Part shown: in pieces, positions 16,969 to 26,347 of the stretch
Numbering within the stretch: the stretch's first letter is position 1
Layout: each line of letters begins with the position of its first letter
Assembly: GCF_029633825.1 (NCBI RefSeq)
Contig: NZ_CP090640.1
Location: 1,488,001 to 1,552,000, forward strand
Direction of reading: 5' to 3'
DNA: 64,000 bases
From: Burkholderia contaminans
GTDB lineage: Bacteria; Pseudomonadota; Gammaproteobacteria; Burkholderiales; Burkholderiaceae
Translations under genes and position numbers: made by a program
The notes under the pieces: generated by a model
Databases searched by the model: none
The model's input: the letters and a program-made list of their open reading frames with translations, nothing else
What the model was told of the DNA's origin: nothing

Positions 16969-17931
16969 TCACTGCCCCACCCGGAACTCGATCCGCCGAT
17001 TCCTCGCCCTGCCATCCGCCGTATCATTCGGCGCAATAGGCTGATCCGGCCCGACGCCCGTCGTCGTCATCTGCTGCGGCGGAATGCTCTTCGTGATCAG
17101 ATAACCCTTCACCGCATCCGCGCGCGCCTGGCTCAGCGCGATGTTCGACGTGCGATTCCCCGAGTTGTCGGTGTGCCCGATGATGTCGACCGTGCGGTTC
17201 TGCATCTTCGCGAGCGCGGCCGCCATCTGGTCGAGGATCAGCTTGCCTTGCGGCGTAAGCGTCGCGCTGCCGGTTTCGAACTCGATCGTCCGGTTCGCGA
17301 GCGTCTGGTCGAGCACGCCCTGTTCGGAAGCCGACACGCGCAGCCCGTTCTTGATCGTGTACGTCGGGTTCAGCGTGTTCGCCATGTCGCTCGCGAGCTG
17401 CTGGCGTTGCGCCTCGTTGTGCACCTCGCCCTTCATCTCGATCTGCGTACCGTTGATCTTCAGCTGCCCCTTGCTGATCTGCTTGAGCTGCGTGCCGAGC
17501 AGCTTCTGCACGTTCGCGCTCCAGTTCGGCGGCGTTGCGACGTCGCCCACCTCGATCTGGTCGACGACGTTCGTCGCGCCGTAGGTATCGCGCAGCTTCT
17601 GCAGCACGGCGGCCTTGGTCGCCTCGTCGGGCACCTTGCCGCCGACGACCACCTGGCCGGGCGTCGTGGTCGCGGCCGGCGGCGTAACGGTGTTTGCGGT
17701 GCCGGCCGTGCCGTGCACGACGGCGCCGGAGGCCGTCCCCGGCGCGGCGCCGGGGTTCGCGGAGAGCGCGGTGGTCGCAACCGTGCCGTTGCCGACCGGC
17801 GTGACGGTCGCGCCCGTGTTCTGCGCGAACGCTGCGCCGCTGGCGAACAGCCCGGCGGCGAGAAGGGCGGCGACGGCGGGCGTGAGCGCGGCCGAAAAAC
17901 GCGCGCGCCGGGTTTGAATCGTGCGATGCAT
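16969..17931 (-). CDS. OmpA-family protein with BON-like region, T6SS-associated peptidoglycan binder
   Basis: This 320-residue protein has a signal peptide ending at about GAAFA (residues ~35-37), so it is exported. A threonine/alanine-rich linker leads to a BON-like segment (~85-190, with ATKAAVLQKLRDTYGATNVV). A C-terminal OmpA peptidoglycan-binding domain (~200-320) has VDIIGHTDNSGNRTSNIALS and the NDTADGRARNRRIEF end motif. Such proteins anchor the T6SS membrane complex to the cell wall. ATG 17931 is used because the frame upstream lies inside tagF in antisense-like sequence. It is the last gene of the - strand unit tagX-tssM-tagF-ompA, 4 bp after tagF. It has no TssL transmembrane domain, so it is a separate accessory protein. 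Confidence 0.85.
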   Translation of the reverse strand: MHRTIQTRRARFSAALTPAVAALLAAGLFASGAAFAQNTGATVTPVGNGTVATTALSANPGAAPGTASGAVVHGTAGTANTVTPPAATTTPGQVVVGGKVPDEATKAAVLQKLRDTYGATNVVDQIEVGDVATPPNWSANVQKLLGTQLKQISKGQLKINGTQIEMKGEVHNEAQRQQLASDMANTLNPTYTIKNGLRVSASEQGVLDQTLANRTIEFETGSATLTPQGKLILDQMAAALAKMQNRTVDIIGHTDNSGNRTSNIALSQARADAVKGYLITKSIPPQQMTTTGVGPDQPIAPNDTADGRARNRRIEFRVGQ

Positions 17932-17935
17932 CCCG

Positions 17936-18925
17936 TCAGCCTCCGATGAACGCTTCGCGGAACGCGTCGATGGCGACGCGCAGCGAGAGTTGCGGTTGGT
18001 CGAGGTAGCTGACGAGCTTGCTGATCTGCTGATCGTTTTGCGCATGGGCGTCGATCCACTCGGGATCGTCGATGTCGATGTTGTGGGCGGCGTAGGTCTG
18101 CGGGTCGACGACGCTCAGCAGCGTCTTGGCCGACGCGCCGTTGAAGCCGATGATGAGCCGTTCGCGCTCGGCGATCGTGCCGATGAAGATCGCGAGCTCG
18201 AAGTCGGCCTGCGCGACGAACGGCGCGATCAGCTCGAGCCAGAACGCGGCGACGAGGCTGCGGTAGAACGGATCGACCGGCAGCGGCAGCGTGAGGCCGC
18301 GCTCGATGTGCGACGAGCCGCTCTGCATCACCGGCCGCAGCAGCGAGCCGAGCGCGAGCATCGCGCCGCGCAGCCGCACCGGATGACCGCTTTCGAGCAG
18401 CATCTCCTGCAGGCCGTACAGCGTCTGGTGTTCGACGAAATCGTTGAAGGTGCCGTCATGCGACGTGCCGGGGCCGCCGACGTCGATCGGCACCTGCGTG
18501 TCGCCGAGTGCCTGCAGCGCGCCGGGCGGCTCGTCCTTGCCGAGCAGCGGCGGAATCTGCGCGGCGACGCGCGACCACAGCCGCGCGAACGCGAGCGGGC
18601 TGCGCGCGAGGAACGCGACCGGCCGGTCGACCTCCAGCGCGGTCGCACCGAGGAACGGGAAGCGGCGCATCGACACGTCGTGGCTCGCGACCATGTGGCC
18701 CGCGATCGCGAGCTTGCTGCGCGAGCCGAGGAACGCGAAATGCATCGGCTTCGCATCCTCGTAGACGAGCTTCCAGCGCGGATCTTCCGCGAGCAGTTCG
18801 AGCGCCTGCGCGATCCAGCGGTCGAGCGTCTGCAGCAACTGCGGGTTGTGCGCGCTCTTCACGAAGTCGCCGCGCGACGGAATCTTGCCGAAGTAGGCGA
18901 TTTGCGCCTGTACGGTTTGCGTCAT
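17936..18925 (-). CDS. tagF: TagF, T6SS-associated regulator (DUF2094)
   Basis: The gene encodes 329 residues. The DUF2094 signature is at the start: AYFGKIPSRGDFVKS (residues ~10-24), followed by LQTLDRWIAQALE and the MHFAFLGSRSKLAIAGHMVAS region (quoted by its ends). In Pseudomonas, TagF is a post-translational brake on T6SS assembly; here no Fha or PppA gene is visible in the window, and there is no PppA phosphatase fusion. The start codon overlaps the tssM stop by four bases (ATGA), which indicates coupled translation with the membrane-complex protein. Confidence 0.93.
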   Translation of the reverse strand: MTQTVQAQIAYFGKIPSRGDFVKSAHNPQLLQTLDRWIAQALELLAEDPRWKLVYEDAKPMHFAFLGSRSKLAIAGHMVASHDVSMRRFPFLGATALEVDRPVAFLARSPLAFARLWSRVAAQIPPLLGKDEPPGALQALGDTQVPIDVGGPGTSHDGTFNDFVEHQTLYGLQEMLLESGHPVRLRGAMLALGSLLRPVMQSGSSHIERGLTLPLPVDPFYRSLVAAFWLELIAPFVAQADFELAIFIGTIAERERLIIGFNGASAKTLLSVVDPQTYAAHNIDIDDPEWIDAHAQNDQQISKLVSYLDQPQLSLRVAIDAFREAFIGG

Positions 18926-21900
18926 TGCGCCCCCTGGGCATGCGTTGCGTTGGCGGCCGCGACGGCCGGCGCTGCGGCCGGCGTGCCCGTGCCGGTGGTC
19001 TGGGTTGCGTTCTGCGCGGCGCCCGCGCTTGCGTCGGCGACCGACGACGGCAGCTGCAGGCCACGCAGGCTCTGCTGCTGCGGCTGGTCACCGCCGCCGC
19101 CGGACGGTTGCGACGTGCTGATGATGCGCATCGTCACCGACACGTTCACGCTGCCCTGCGCCCACGTCAGGTCGAAGGTGCCGTCCGGACGGCGCTTGCG
19201 TTGCGCCGAGTTGATCAGCTTCTCGAGACCGTAGCGGCCCGGCTCGTTGACGAGCTGCACCGTGCGGCCGTCGAAGGTCGTCGCGGACAGCGTCGCGCCC
19301 GGCGAGCCCTGCGGGTTCGGCCACACGAAGTTGGTCCACTGCGGCGGCGTGTTGCGGTAGCGCAGTTGCTGGCCGTCGATCGCGATCGTGTACTCCGTCG
19401 TGCCCGTGCTCGGCTGCGGCAGGATCTGGAACACGGTCTGCGGCTCGGACGACGCGGCGGCGCTGCCAGCCGCACCGCCGGCAAGCGGCGCGACCCAGCG
19501 TGCGAAGCCGTTCGTGAAGTCCGGCGTGAGGCCGATGCCCATGTCGCCCCACGTGCGGGCGGCGAGGGTGTCGCCGCGGCGCACCGCGAGCGGCCCGAGC
19601 GTCGTGCCGACGAACTTCGCGATCGAGCCGTCCGGGCCGAACACCTGCGCGATTTCACCGGCGCCGGCCTCGACCTTCGCGCTCGCCGCGAACGGGTACT
19701 TCGTCGCGAGCGAGTTCTGGAACGGCTGGTAGACCTGCGCGTTCCACACCTTGTTGACTTCGGCGCTGGCCGGCTGGATCACGACCGCGAACGCCTGCAT
19801 CAGCGGCCGCACCAGCAGCGGGCGCAGCGACTTGCGTTGCGAATCGGTGAGGCCCGTCAGCATCTGCTCGTCGACCAGCTTCAGCGAATCGGCGAGTTCC
19901 GAACCGTTGCCGTCGAGCGTCTGCTGCATCAGCTGGCGCGCGCCCGGGCCCGGGTCGCCCTGGTTCTTGATCACGTTGAAGCGCGTGCGGACCTTCGACA
20001 GCGAATCCATGTAGCCCTTGAGCATCGACGTGCCGTCATGCGTCGCGACGATCCGCGCGAGCCCGATGAACTCCTGGCCGATCGGACCCATCGGCACCTC
20101 GGCCGGATTGCCGTTGATGTCGATGTTGGCGGCCGCCACCTGGCCGGCCTGCGAGCGCGAGAACAGTTGCTTGACCCAGTTCACGACGCCCGTCTGCGCC
20201 TTCTTGATCGTCACGTTCGCGAGCGACGGGTTGTCCCACGAGGTCTGGTCGTACGCGGTCTCGAGGATCTTGCGGATCGGCGAATCCTGCGGGTCGCCGA
20301 GGCGGTTCATCCCGTCGACGGCCTGGCCGAAGCTGGTGAAGCCCTGTACCGCGATACCCTGCATGAACTTCTGCCAGTGCTGCGCGTACTCGGTCTTGTA
20401 CATGCCGACCAGCGTCTTCTGGATCTGCTCGGGGCTGCCCTCGAGCGTCAGGTCGTCCTGCGTCGACGTGTTCAGCACCCAGTCCTTCGCCTGCAGTTCC
20501 TTGGTTGCCGCGTCGCGGATCGCCGGCTGCACGTAGTCGAACCACGCTTCGCGCGTGAACGTGCCCGGAATTGCGTAGCTGCCTGCCACGAGCCCCTGGT
20601 TGCCGTCGCCGACGATGCGCGCGATGGTCATCGGCGCGAAGCGGGTCGACGCGCGCGCCTTGATTTCCTCGTACACGCGCTGGCGGGCCGGCATTCCGCG
20701 CACGACGTGGCGCAGGTTCTCGCGGGTCTGGTCGACGAGCGCGAGGTTCGCGTCGATCATCGGCCAGTTGTCGTCGTTCACGCGCGACAGGTAGAACGAG
20801 ATCATGCGCTCCGCGCTCTTGATCATCTCGTCACGCGGCATGTTGCCGCGATTCGTCTCGAGCCAGCCGCGCCAGAAGCGGGCGAGCTGGTCGGTCAGGT
20901 GCGCCTGCTCGACGTGGCGCTTGTCGGACAGCATCAGGTACGTCTTGAGCGCGTTGTACGCGTCCTGCACGTTGGTCGGCGACGCGTCGCTGTAGAGGCC
21001 GCCCTGCGGTGCGGCCGGCTGCTGCGCTGCGGCCGGCGCGGCGCCGGACGCGGCCAGTGCGGCGCCGGCCTGCGGCGCGGCGCCCGCCGCGTTGGTCGAC
21101 ACCGGCATCGTGCCACCCTGCACGGCGCCCGATTCGGGCGGGCGCGTCATCGGCACGAGCTGTTCGGGGTGCGCGTTCACGTCCTTCATGAACGACGCGA
21201 GGTTCTGCGACACCGGGGCCAGCAGGATCTGGCGCACGCCGTTGTAGTACTCGGTCAGCAGATGCTGCTCGAGACGGTCGCCCTGGTACAGGCCGAGCGA
21301 CACCGAAATCGGCTTGTCGCGGCGGAACTGCTCGAGCTGCTCGATGCGGTCCTCGAGGATGTCCATCGCCTGCAGGCGCGACTGCAGGTCGTTGCGGCCC
21401 TGCTGCAGGCGCGTGACGTTGTCGAGGTCGGCCTGCACGTTGGCGACGAGCTGCTGGTTGCCGATCGTCGACCAGGTCCAGCCGCCGAGCGCGAGCGCGA
21501 GCGCCGCGACGAAGCCGAAGAAGGTCGCGTAGCGCAGCCGCGTCTTGGTCGGGCTGGCAAACTGCCGCACCGTCTGGCGGTCCGCGAAGATCACCTTCGA
21601 GAACAGGTCGCGCAGGAAGAAGCCGTTCTTCGAGAACGCACTGTGCGGCTTCGGCAGCGCGGCGCCGTCGAGGCCGAAGCGATGCGCGATGCGCTGCGCG
21701 GCCGCGCTGTTGGTTTCGCCTTCCTGCAGCGCGCTGGTGAAGTAGAAGCCGCGGAAGATCGGCTTGTACTGGAACGGGTTGTTCTCGAACAGCGTCGCGA
21801 GGAATGCGCGCAGCGACGGCTTGATCGTCGAGAATTCGAGCGGGAAGCTCAACTGGCCCGGCGACAGCTGGTTGCCGCGCGACAGCGACAGCTGCGCGAC

Positions 21901-22866
21901 GCTGATCTCCTTCAGCCCTTCGTAGAGTTCCTCGAAGTGCGTGTCGAACTGCGCGACGACGTCGCGCTTGTCGTCCGGTTCGTAGGGCAGGGTGGCGCCC
22001 CACACGCGGTCGTACTCGTGCTTGTCGCTGCTGCTGAAGAATTCGGTGAAGCCGGTGATCAGGTCGGCCTTCGTGAACATCACGTAGACCGGCGCGAACA
22101 CTTCGAGCTTTTCGGTCAGCTCCTGAACACGCTGACGGAGGTTTTTCGCGAGGTTGATCGCGAATTCGGGGCGGTTGCCGGTGAGTTCGGCGATGCTCGC
22201 GGTGACGATGATGCCGTTGATCGGCGCCTTCGGGCGGTAGCGCTTGAGCAGGCCGAGGAAGCCGAGCCACTCGCTGCGGTCTTCCTCGTGCACCGAATAA
22301 CGGCCGGCCGTGTCGAGCAGGATCCCCTCGGTCGTGAAGAACCAGTCGCAGTTACGCGTACCGCCGATGCCGTGGATCACGGCGCTGTTCTTGTCCGCGA
22401 ACGGGAACTGCAGGCCGGAATTGAGCACGGCGCTGCTCTTGCCCGCGGCCGGGTTGCCGATCACGATGTACCACGGCAGTTCGTACAGCGCGGAGCCGCC
22501 CGACACCTGGCCGATCTTCGACGTCTTGATCGTCTTCACCGCATCCGACAGGCGCGTGCGCAGCACGTCGAGGTCGGCCGTCTTCGCGTCGGGGGCGAGC
22601 GCGGCGGCGGCGGGCGCGGCGATCTTGCCGGTTTCCGCCTGCTCTTCCAGCACCTGGCCGAGCTGCTGGTTCGCGCGCTTCACGCGCCAGCGGCGCCACA
22701 GCGCGACGACGAGCCACAGCGCGAGGATCGCCGCAAAGGCGATCGCCGCCCACAGGAGCGGCAGCTGCAGCATGTCGGCGACGATGAAGAGAATGGCCGC
22801 TAGCGCGACGATCCCGACGATCGAGAGCGTACGCGGATGAGTCAGCACGTTGAGGATGCGTTGCAT
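18922..22866 (-). CDS. tssM: TssM (IcmF/VasK) T6SS inner-membrane complex protein
   Basis: This 1314-residue protein spans the inner membrane and periplasm and, with TssL and TssJ, forms the channel base. Two N-terminal transmembrane helices (residues ~14-57) are followed by a cytoplasmic NTPase-like domain with Walker A GNPAAGKSS at about 137-145 and LLDTAGRY shortly after. A third transmembrane segment lies near residue 450 (FFGFVAALALALGGWTWS), and the rest is the periplasmic IcmF-related/DUF1215 part. An Ala/Pro/Gln-rich loop occurs around 620-660 and a low-complexity tail ends the protein. MQRILNVLTHPRTL is taken as the start; an in-frame extension to 22956 is less likely. Confidence 0.96.
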   Translation of the reverse strand: MQRILNVLTHPRTLSIVGIVALAAILFIVADMLQLPLLWAAIAFAAILALWLVVALWRRWRVKRANQQLGQVLEEQAETGKIAAPAAAALAPDAKTADLDVLRTRLSDAVKTIKTSKIGQVSGGSALYELPWYIVIGNPAAGKSSAVLNSGLQFPFADKNSAVIHGIGGTRNCDWFFTTEGILLDTAGRYSVHEEDRSEWLGFLGLLKRYRPKAPINGIIVTASIAELTGNRPEFAINLAKNLRQRVQELTEKLEVFAPVYVMFTKADLITGFTEFFSSSDKHEYDRVWGATLPYEPDDKRDVVAQFDTHFEELYEGLKEISVAQLSLSRGNQLSPGQLSFPLEFSTIKPSLRAFLATLFENNPFQYKPIFRGFYFTSALQEGETNSAAAQRIAHRFGLDGAALPKPHSAFSKNGFFLRDLFSKVIFADRQTVRQFASPTKTRLRYATFFGFVAALALALGGWTWSTIGNQQLVANVQADLDNVTRLQQGRNDLQSRLQAMDILEDRIEQLEQFRRDKPISVSLGLYQGDRLEQHLLTEYYNGVRQILLAPVSQNLASFMKDVNAHPEQLVPMTRPPESGAVQGGTMPVSTNAAGAAPQAGAALAASGAAPAAAQQPAAPQGGLYSDASPTNVQDAYNALKTYLMLSDKRHVEQAHLTDQLARFWRGWLETNRGNMPRDEMIKSAERMISFYLSRVNDDNWPMIDANLALVDQTRENLRHVVRGMPARQRVYEEIKARASTRFAPMTIARIVGDGNQGLVAGSYAIPGTFTREAWFDYVQPAIRDAATKELQAKDWVLNTSTQDDLTLEGSPEQIQKTLVGMYKTEYAQHWQKFMQGIAVQGFTSFGQAVDGMNRLGDPQDSPIRKILETAYDQTSWDNPSLANVTIKKAQTGVVNWVKQLFSRSQAGQVAAANIDINGNPAEVPMGPIGQEFIGLARIVATHDGTSMLKGYMDSLSKVRTRFNVIKNQGDPGPGARQLMQQTLDGNGSELADSLKLVDEQMLTGLTDSQRKSLRPLLVRPLMQAFAVVIQPASAEVNKVWNAQVYQPFQNSLATKYPFAASAKVEAGAGEIAQVFGPDGSIAKFVGTTLGPLAVRRGDTLAARTWGDMGIGLTPDFTNGFARWVAPLAGGAAGSAAASSEPQTVFQILPQPSTGTTEYTIAIDGQQLRYRNTPPQWTNFVWPNPQGSPGATLSATTFDGRTVQLVNEPGRYGLEKLINSAQRKRRPDGTFDLTWAQGSVNVSVTMRIISTSQPSGGGGDQPQQQSLRGLQLPSSVADASAGAAQNATQTTGTGTPAAAPAVAAANATHAQGAQ

Positions 22867-23167
22867 AGGACGTTCAGGTTCCGGTGCGATTCGATGAGGC
22901 GACGCAGGCGCGCCGAGCGGCAAGAGTGGCGCCGCGATGTGTCGCCATGCTGTCAAACGGGATGAAGGAGGCTGGCATCAATGCGCCCGCGGCATCGGAG
23001 AAGGCGCGCGCATTAACGAAAGGACGCTGTGAGATTTAAAACGGAAGCGGCGGCCGGAAAAAATCGCGCACCGGAATGCCCGATTGTTTGCGCCGCCCAA
23101 ATCGTTTCCTGCCGGGTGATTAAAAAGCCCCATGCCGCCCTCATTATTTCTTGTCCGGCAGCCCTGA
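22867..23167. other. Intergenic region between tagX and tssM, no gene seen
   Basis: These 301 bp lie between the tagX stop and the tssM start, both on the - strand. No ORF with family resemblance, RNA gene or strong terminator is visible. The length would allow a tssM promoter, but I could not identify convincing -35/-10 boxes. Confidence 0.5.
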
Positions 23168-24013
23168 CTAGCTGCCGCGTCCCAGTTTAAAACCGGGTTT
23201 ATGGTATTCCACGTGCCCGAGATCCATCATTTTCCATCGGCCGCCCCAGGTGAGGCCGACTTGCTCGGCGACCTGGCCGTACAACTGGTAGCCGCGCATC
23301 GCCCATGGATCTTTCTCGGAAATGACCAGCTTGCCGTCGCGCAGGAATGCGTTGTCGGCCGCCAGCCCGAACTGGTGATAACTCTGGAAGGCGGCCGCGT
23401 TGGTCACGTTGCTGCCCATCTGCGCCAGCCGGTTCTGCCGTTCCGGGCTCCGATAACCTTCCAGCAGCGCCATTTCATAACCATATTGTTCGTGCATGAT
23501 CTTGTAGACCAGCAGCAAACGCGTACGGAAATCCGGATCCAGCAGGTTCCAGTCGCGGCTCGCATCCTTCAGCGCCGGGCGTACCTGCTCGACTTCCTTG
23601 GTCGCGAAGACTTCCGGCGGCAGCGGCGGGGGCGGCACGAGCTGTTCGCCCTGCAGCAGCGCGGCGATCTTCTCGTCGGGCACGCGCGCCGTGTCGTCGT
23701 ACTGGAACAATTGCCGGCCGCGTAACGCAATGGCGACCAATGGCGGCGTCGCAAGAATACCTGCCGATACCATAATCATCAAGCGCCGGCGAATCAGTAA
23801 ATTTTGCACGTCGTTTAAAGCCCCGCGCGTAACGCTTGCCGATTTAACAATCTGACTTCGCGTACGCGAGGCGCGATCGTTCGCACGGCGCGTCAGGCGG
23901 CCGTGAAACTGGGCGACGGATTCGAATACGGTCGCGCGGATACCCGGTAAAAGCAACAGTGCCGCAACCGCTACGGCAAGGGCGAAATAGGCGACGAGTG
24001 CGACGGCAATCAA
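23168..24013 (-). CDS. tagX: TagX, membrane-anchored M15-type peptidoglycan L,D-endopeptidase
   Basis: This 281-residue protein has an N-terminal transmembrane helix (2-24), a second hydrophobic segment (~79-98) and a C-terminal M15/VanY-like catalytic domain. The zinc motif SYHQFGLAAD (211-220) gives ligands His213 and Asp220. MDLGHVEYH near the end supplies Asp264 as base and His267 as third ligand, the D-x-x-H pattern of L-Ala-D-Glu endopeptidases. TagX cuts peptidoglycan so the T6SS membrane complex can be inserted. The frame opens at TTG 24013; no better upstream start is visible, so the exact start is uncertain. It leads the tagX-tssM-tagF-ompA run. Confidence 0.88.
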   Translation of the reverse strand: MIAVALVAYFALAVAVAALLLLPGIRATVFESVAQFHGRLTRRANDRASRTRSQIVKSASVTRGALNDVQNLLIRRRLMIMVSAGILATPPLVAIALRGRQLFQYDDTARVPDEKIAALLQGEQLVPPPPLPPEVFATKEVEQVRPALKDASRDWNLLDPDFRTRLLLVYKIMHEQYGYEMALLEGYRSPERQNRLAQMGSNVTNAAAFQSYHQFGLAADNAFLRDGKLVISEKDPWAMRGYQLYGQVAEQVGLTWGGRWKMMDLGHVEYHKPGFKLGRGS

Positions 24014-24134
24014 AGAAATCCCCGGAAATTGGAATTGATTGTGTTTTGCAATGCTTGCTCTTAGAATCAGGCTGCTTCGAGAGGCCGGGCTATATTATCG
24101 CGGTGAATTAAACCAGGATTCAATGAGACGCTGA

Positions 24135-25091
24135 ATGAGTGCGCCGGAAAATTCAAATTCGAAATCTCCGCCCAGCCTGCTGTCCGATACCAAACCGGCA
24201 GGCGACGGAGCTCAGCAGTCGCGCATTCTCGCGAATCTGGAAGGACGTGTCACGCCGCCGGCCGAGCCGCCGCGCCGTTCGCTGAAGGCGCCGATCGCCG
24301 CCGTCGTGGCCCTGGTGGTCGCCGTCGGCGGCTGGGGTGCATGGCGCATGCAGCATGCGGGCGAGCAGGCCCCCGCCGTCACGGCCGAGGCTGCGCCGGC
24401 AGCCGCCGCACCGGCGAAGGCCGCAGCGGCCAGCGATGCCGCCGTGCAGGTCGCGCAGAATGCCGCGTCCGCCGCATCCGCTGTACAACCGGCCACGATC
24501 GTCAACGACGACGCAGCTTCCCGAACCGTTGCGTCCGCATCGTCCGCGCCCGCCGCGGACAACAGCCGCCTGTCGCGTGCGCTCGCCAACGGCGCCGACG
24601 ACGCATCGGGTGCGGCCACGGCCGGCGCGGCCGCCGCCGCTGCTGCTGCCACGACCAAAACCGCCAAGGGCGACGCCGCAAAGGGCGCGAAGGTCGCCGC
24701 GCACGGCAAGACCGATACGAAGGCCGATACGAAAGCCGAGGCCCGCAAGCGTCACAAGGAACAGCAGGCCGAACTCGCGCAGGCAAAGAAGCATCGCGAC
24801 GCGACGCCGGCCCGCACCGCGAAGGCGGGCACGAAGGACGATCCGGATGCGGACCTGCTCGCGGCGCTCGTCGCGCGCACGAAGCCGGCCGACAAGAAGC
24901 TCGCTGCACAGAAGGCGCAGCCCGTGCCGACCAAGACGGCCGCGACGACCGGCTCGCTGGCGTCGCGCGTGAAGGAGTGTTCGGAGCGCGGTTTCTTCGA
25001 GGATCAGCTGTGCCGCTGGCGCGTCTGCGATGGTCACTGGGGCAAGGACCCGGCGTGCCCGAGCGCCGCGCAGTCGGAGACGCGGCAGTAA
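24135..25091 (+). CDS. Alanine-rich single-pass membrane protein with conserved four-cysteine tail, T6SS-adjacent
   Basis: The gene encodes 318 residues and belongs to no family I recognise. A polar N-terminus is followed by one transmembrane helix (~52-72, PIAAVVALVVAVGGWGAW), placing the rest in the periplasm. The middle (75-275) is Ala/Lys-rich low complexity with repeated KADTKAEA-like units, typical of cell-wall-spanning linkers. The last ~40 residues are a compact, cysteine-rich segment (Cys282, 293, 298, 308) with WRVCDGHWGKDPACP. It starts 121 bp from divergent tagX across an AT-rich spacer containing TATATTAT (24091-24098). Association with T6SS is inferred only from position; a cell-envelope or peptidoglycan-linked role is possible. 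Confidence 0.7.
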   Translation: MSAPENSNSKSPPSLLSDTKPAGDGAQQSRILANLEGRVTPPAEPPRRSLKAPIAAVVALVVAVGGWGAWRMQHAGEQAPAVTAEAAPAAAAPAKAAAASDAAVQVAQNAASAASAVQPATIVNDDAASRTVASASSAPAADNSRLSRALANGADDASGAATAGAAAAAAAATTKTAKGDAAKGAKVAAHGKTDTKADTKAEARKRHKEQQAELAQAKKHRDATPARTAKAGTKDDPDADLLAALVARTKPADKKLAAQKAQPVPTKTAATTGSLASRVKECSERGFFEDQLCRWRVCDGHWGKDPACPSAAQSETRQ

Positions 25092-25122
25092 CGCGTCCCG
25101 CGCGTGTCGACCCGCCGCACCT

Positions 25123-25152
25123 GCGCCGCCCGTTGGGCGGCGCGTTGTTTTT
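25123..25152 (+). terminator. Rho-independent terminator after the alanine-rich membrane protein gene
   Basis: GCGCCGCCC (25123-25131), a GTT loop and GGGCGGCGC (25135-25143) form a perfect nine-base stem, followed by GTTGTTTTT. It lies 32 bp after the stop at 25091 and closes the T6SS region on the + strand. Confidence 0.8.
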
Positions 25153-25297
25153 GAGGCGCGGAATCGGCCGGTATGATGCGGCGTGACGCTGTCACCGGCG
25201 CGTCATGCCCGTCGGGCATACGTCTCCTTTCCTTTTCCGGCGCGGGCGCGCGACCCGCTTTGCGCGGCGCGCCGTGCGCAGCACGACCTTCGACACG

Positions 25298-26323
25298 ATG
25301 GACCTGATCGTACAGACTTACGGCGCCGATACGTCCGGCATGGTGTGCGGATTCCGCTTCGTTCCCGGCGGTTCCGGCGCGACGCTCGATGCGGACGCGG
25401 CTGCGGCGTGGCTGCGCACGTGCCGCGAGCACGATGCCGCGTCGGACGATTTCGTCTGGCTGCACTTCAATCTCGCGCACGGCGCGAGCGAGCGCTGGAT
25501 GCGCACGCACCTCGGCCTGCCCGACAGCTTCTTCGAATTCCTCCACGAAGGCTCGCGCTCGACGCGCATCGAGCAGGAAGACGGCGTGCTGCGCGCGATC
25601 GTCAACGACGTGATGTTCAACCTCGAACTGACGCCGTCGGAGATCGCGACGCTGTTCGTCCACGTCGAGCGGCGCATCATGGTCACCGCGCGGCTCAAGC
25701 CGCTGCGCTCGGTCGACACGCTGCGCGCGTGCGTGCGCGACGGCGAGCAGTTCAGGTCGCCGGCCGAGCTGCTCGTGCACCTGCTGCGCGACCAGGCCGA
25801 CCTGCTGAGCCAGATCATGCGGCGCACGAGTGTCGACGTCGACCGCATCGAGGATCGCTTCCTGTCGCAGCGGCTCACGTCGAGCCGCATCGAGCTCGGC
25901 GCGATGCGCCGCACGCTGACGCGGCTGCAGCGCATGCTCGCGCCCGAGCCCGGGTCGATCTTTCGGCTGCTCGCGAAACCGCCTGCGTGGCTGCATCTGC
26001 AAGACGTGCAGGAGCTGCGCGAATCGACCGAGGAGTTCTCGCTGGTGCTGGCCGATCTGGCGGGGCTCAACGAGCGGATCAAGTTGTTGCAGGAAGAGAT
26101 CGGTTCGCGTCTCGACGAGCAGAACAACCGGACGCTGTTCACGCTGACGCTCGTGACCGTGATCGCGCTGCCGATCAACATCGTCGCCGGTTTCTTCGGG
26201 ATGAACGTCGGCGGCGTGCCGTTCTCGGAGAACAAGCACGGCTTCTGGCTGATGGTGCTGCTCGTCGCGGGTTTCACGGGGCTCGCCGCATGGTGGGCGT
26301 TCCGCCGGCGCGACGATCGCTAG
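25298..26323 (+). CDS. CorA/ZntB-family divalent cation transporter
   Basis: This 341-residue inner-membrane protein has a large N-terminal cytoplasmic domain and two C-terminal transmembrane helices (residues ~275-300 and ~310-332). Between them is the family's pore-mouth signature GMNVGGVPF, closer to ZntB (GMNVGG) than to classical CorA. FVWLHFNLAHGASERWMRTH near residues 50-70 is also ZntB-like. The likely substrate is Zn2+ or Mg2+. Frames open from 25205; ATG 25298 is chosen because the upstream 31 codons are Arg-rich and unlike family N-termini. It is a single-gene unit beginning after the terminator at 25123-25152. Confidence 0.88.
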   Translation: MDLIVQTYGADTSGMVCGFRFVPGGSGATLDADAAAAWLRTCREHDAASDDFVWLHFNLAHGASERWMRTHLGLPDSFFEFLHEGSRSTRIEQEDGVLRAIVNDVMFNLELTPSEIATLFVHVERRIMVTARLKPLRSVDTLRACVRDGEQFRSPAELLVHLLRDQADLLSQIMRRTSVDVDRIEDRFLSQRLTSSRIELGAMRRTLTRLQRMLAPEPGSIFRLLAKPPAWLHLQDVQELRESTEEFSLVLADLAGLNERIKLLQEEIGSRLDEQNNRTLFTLTLVTVIALPINIVAGFFGMNVGGVPFSENKHGFWLMVLLVAGFTGLAAWWAFRRRDDR

Positions 26324-26347
26324 CACCACCGGCGCCGCCTCGGCGCG

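Noticed and set aside
18508-22803. 1431-codon open frame on the + strand opposite tssM
   Set aside because: Composition is antisense-like (Arg/Ala repeats), while the - strand gives a complete TssM with Walker A and membrane helices.
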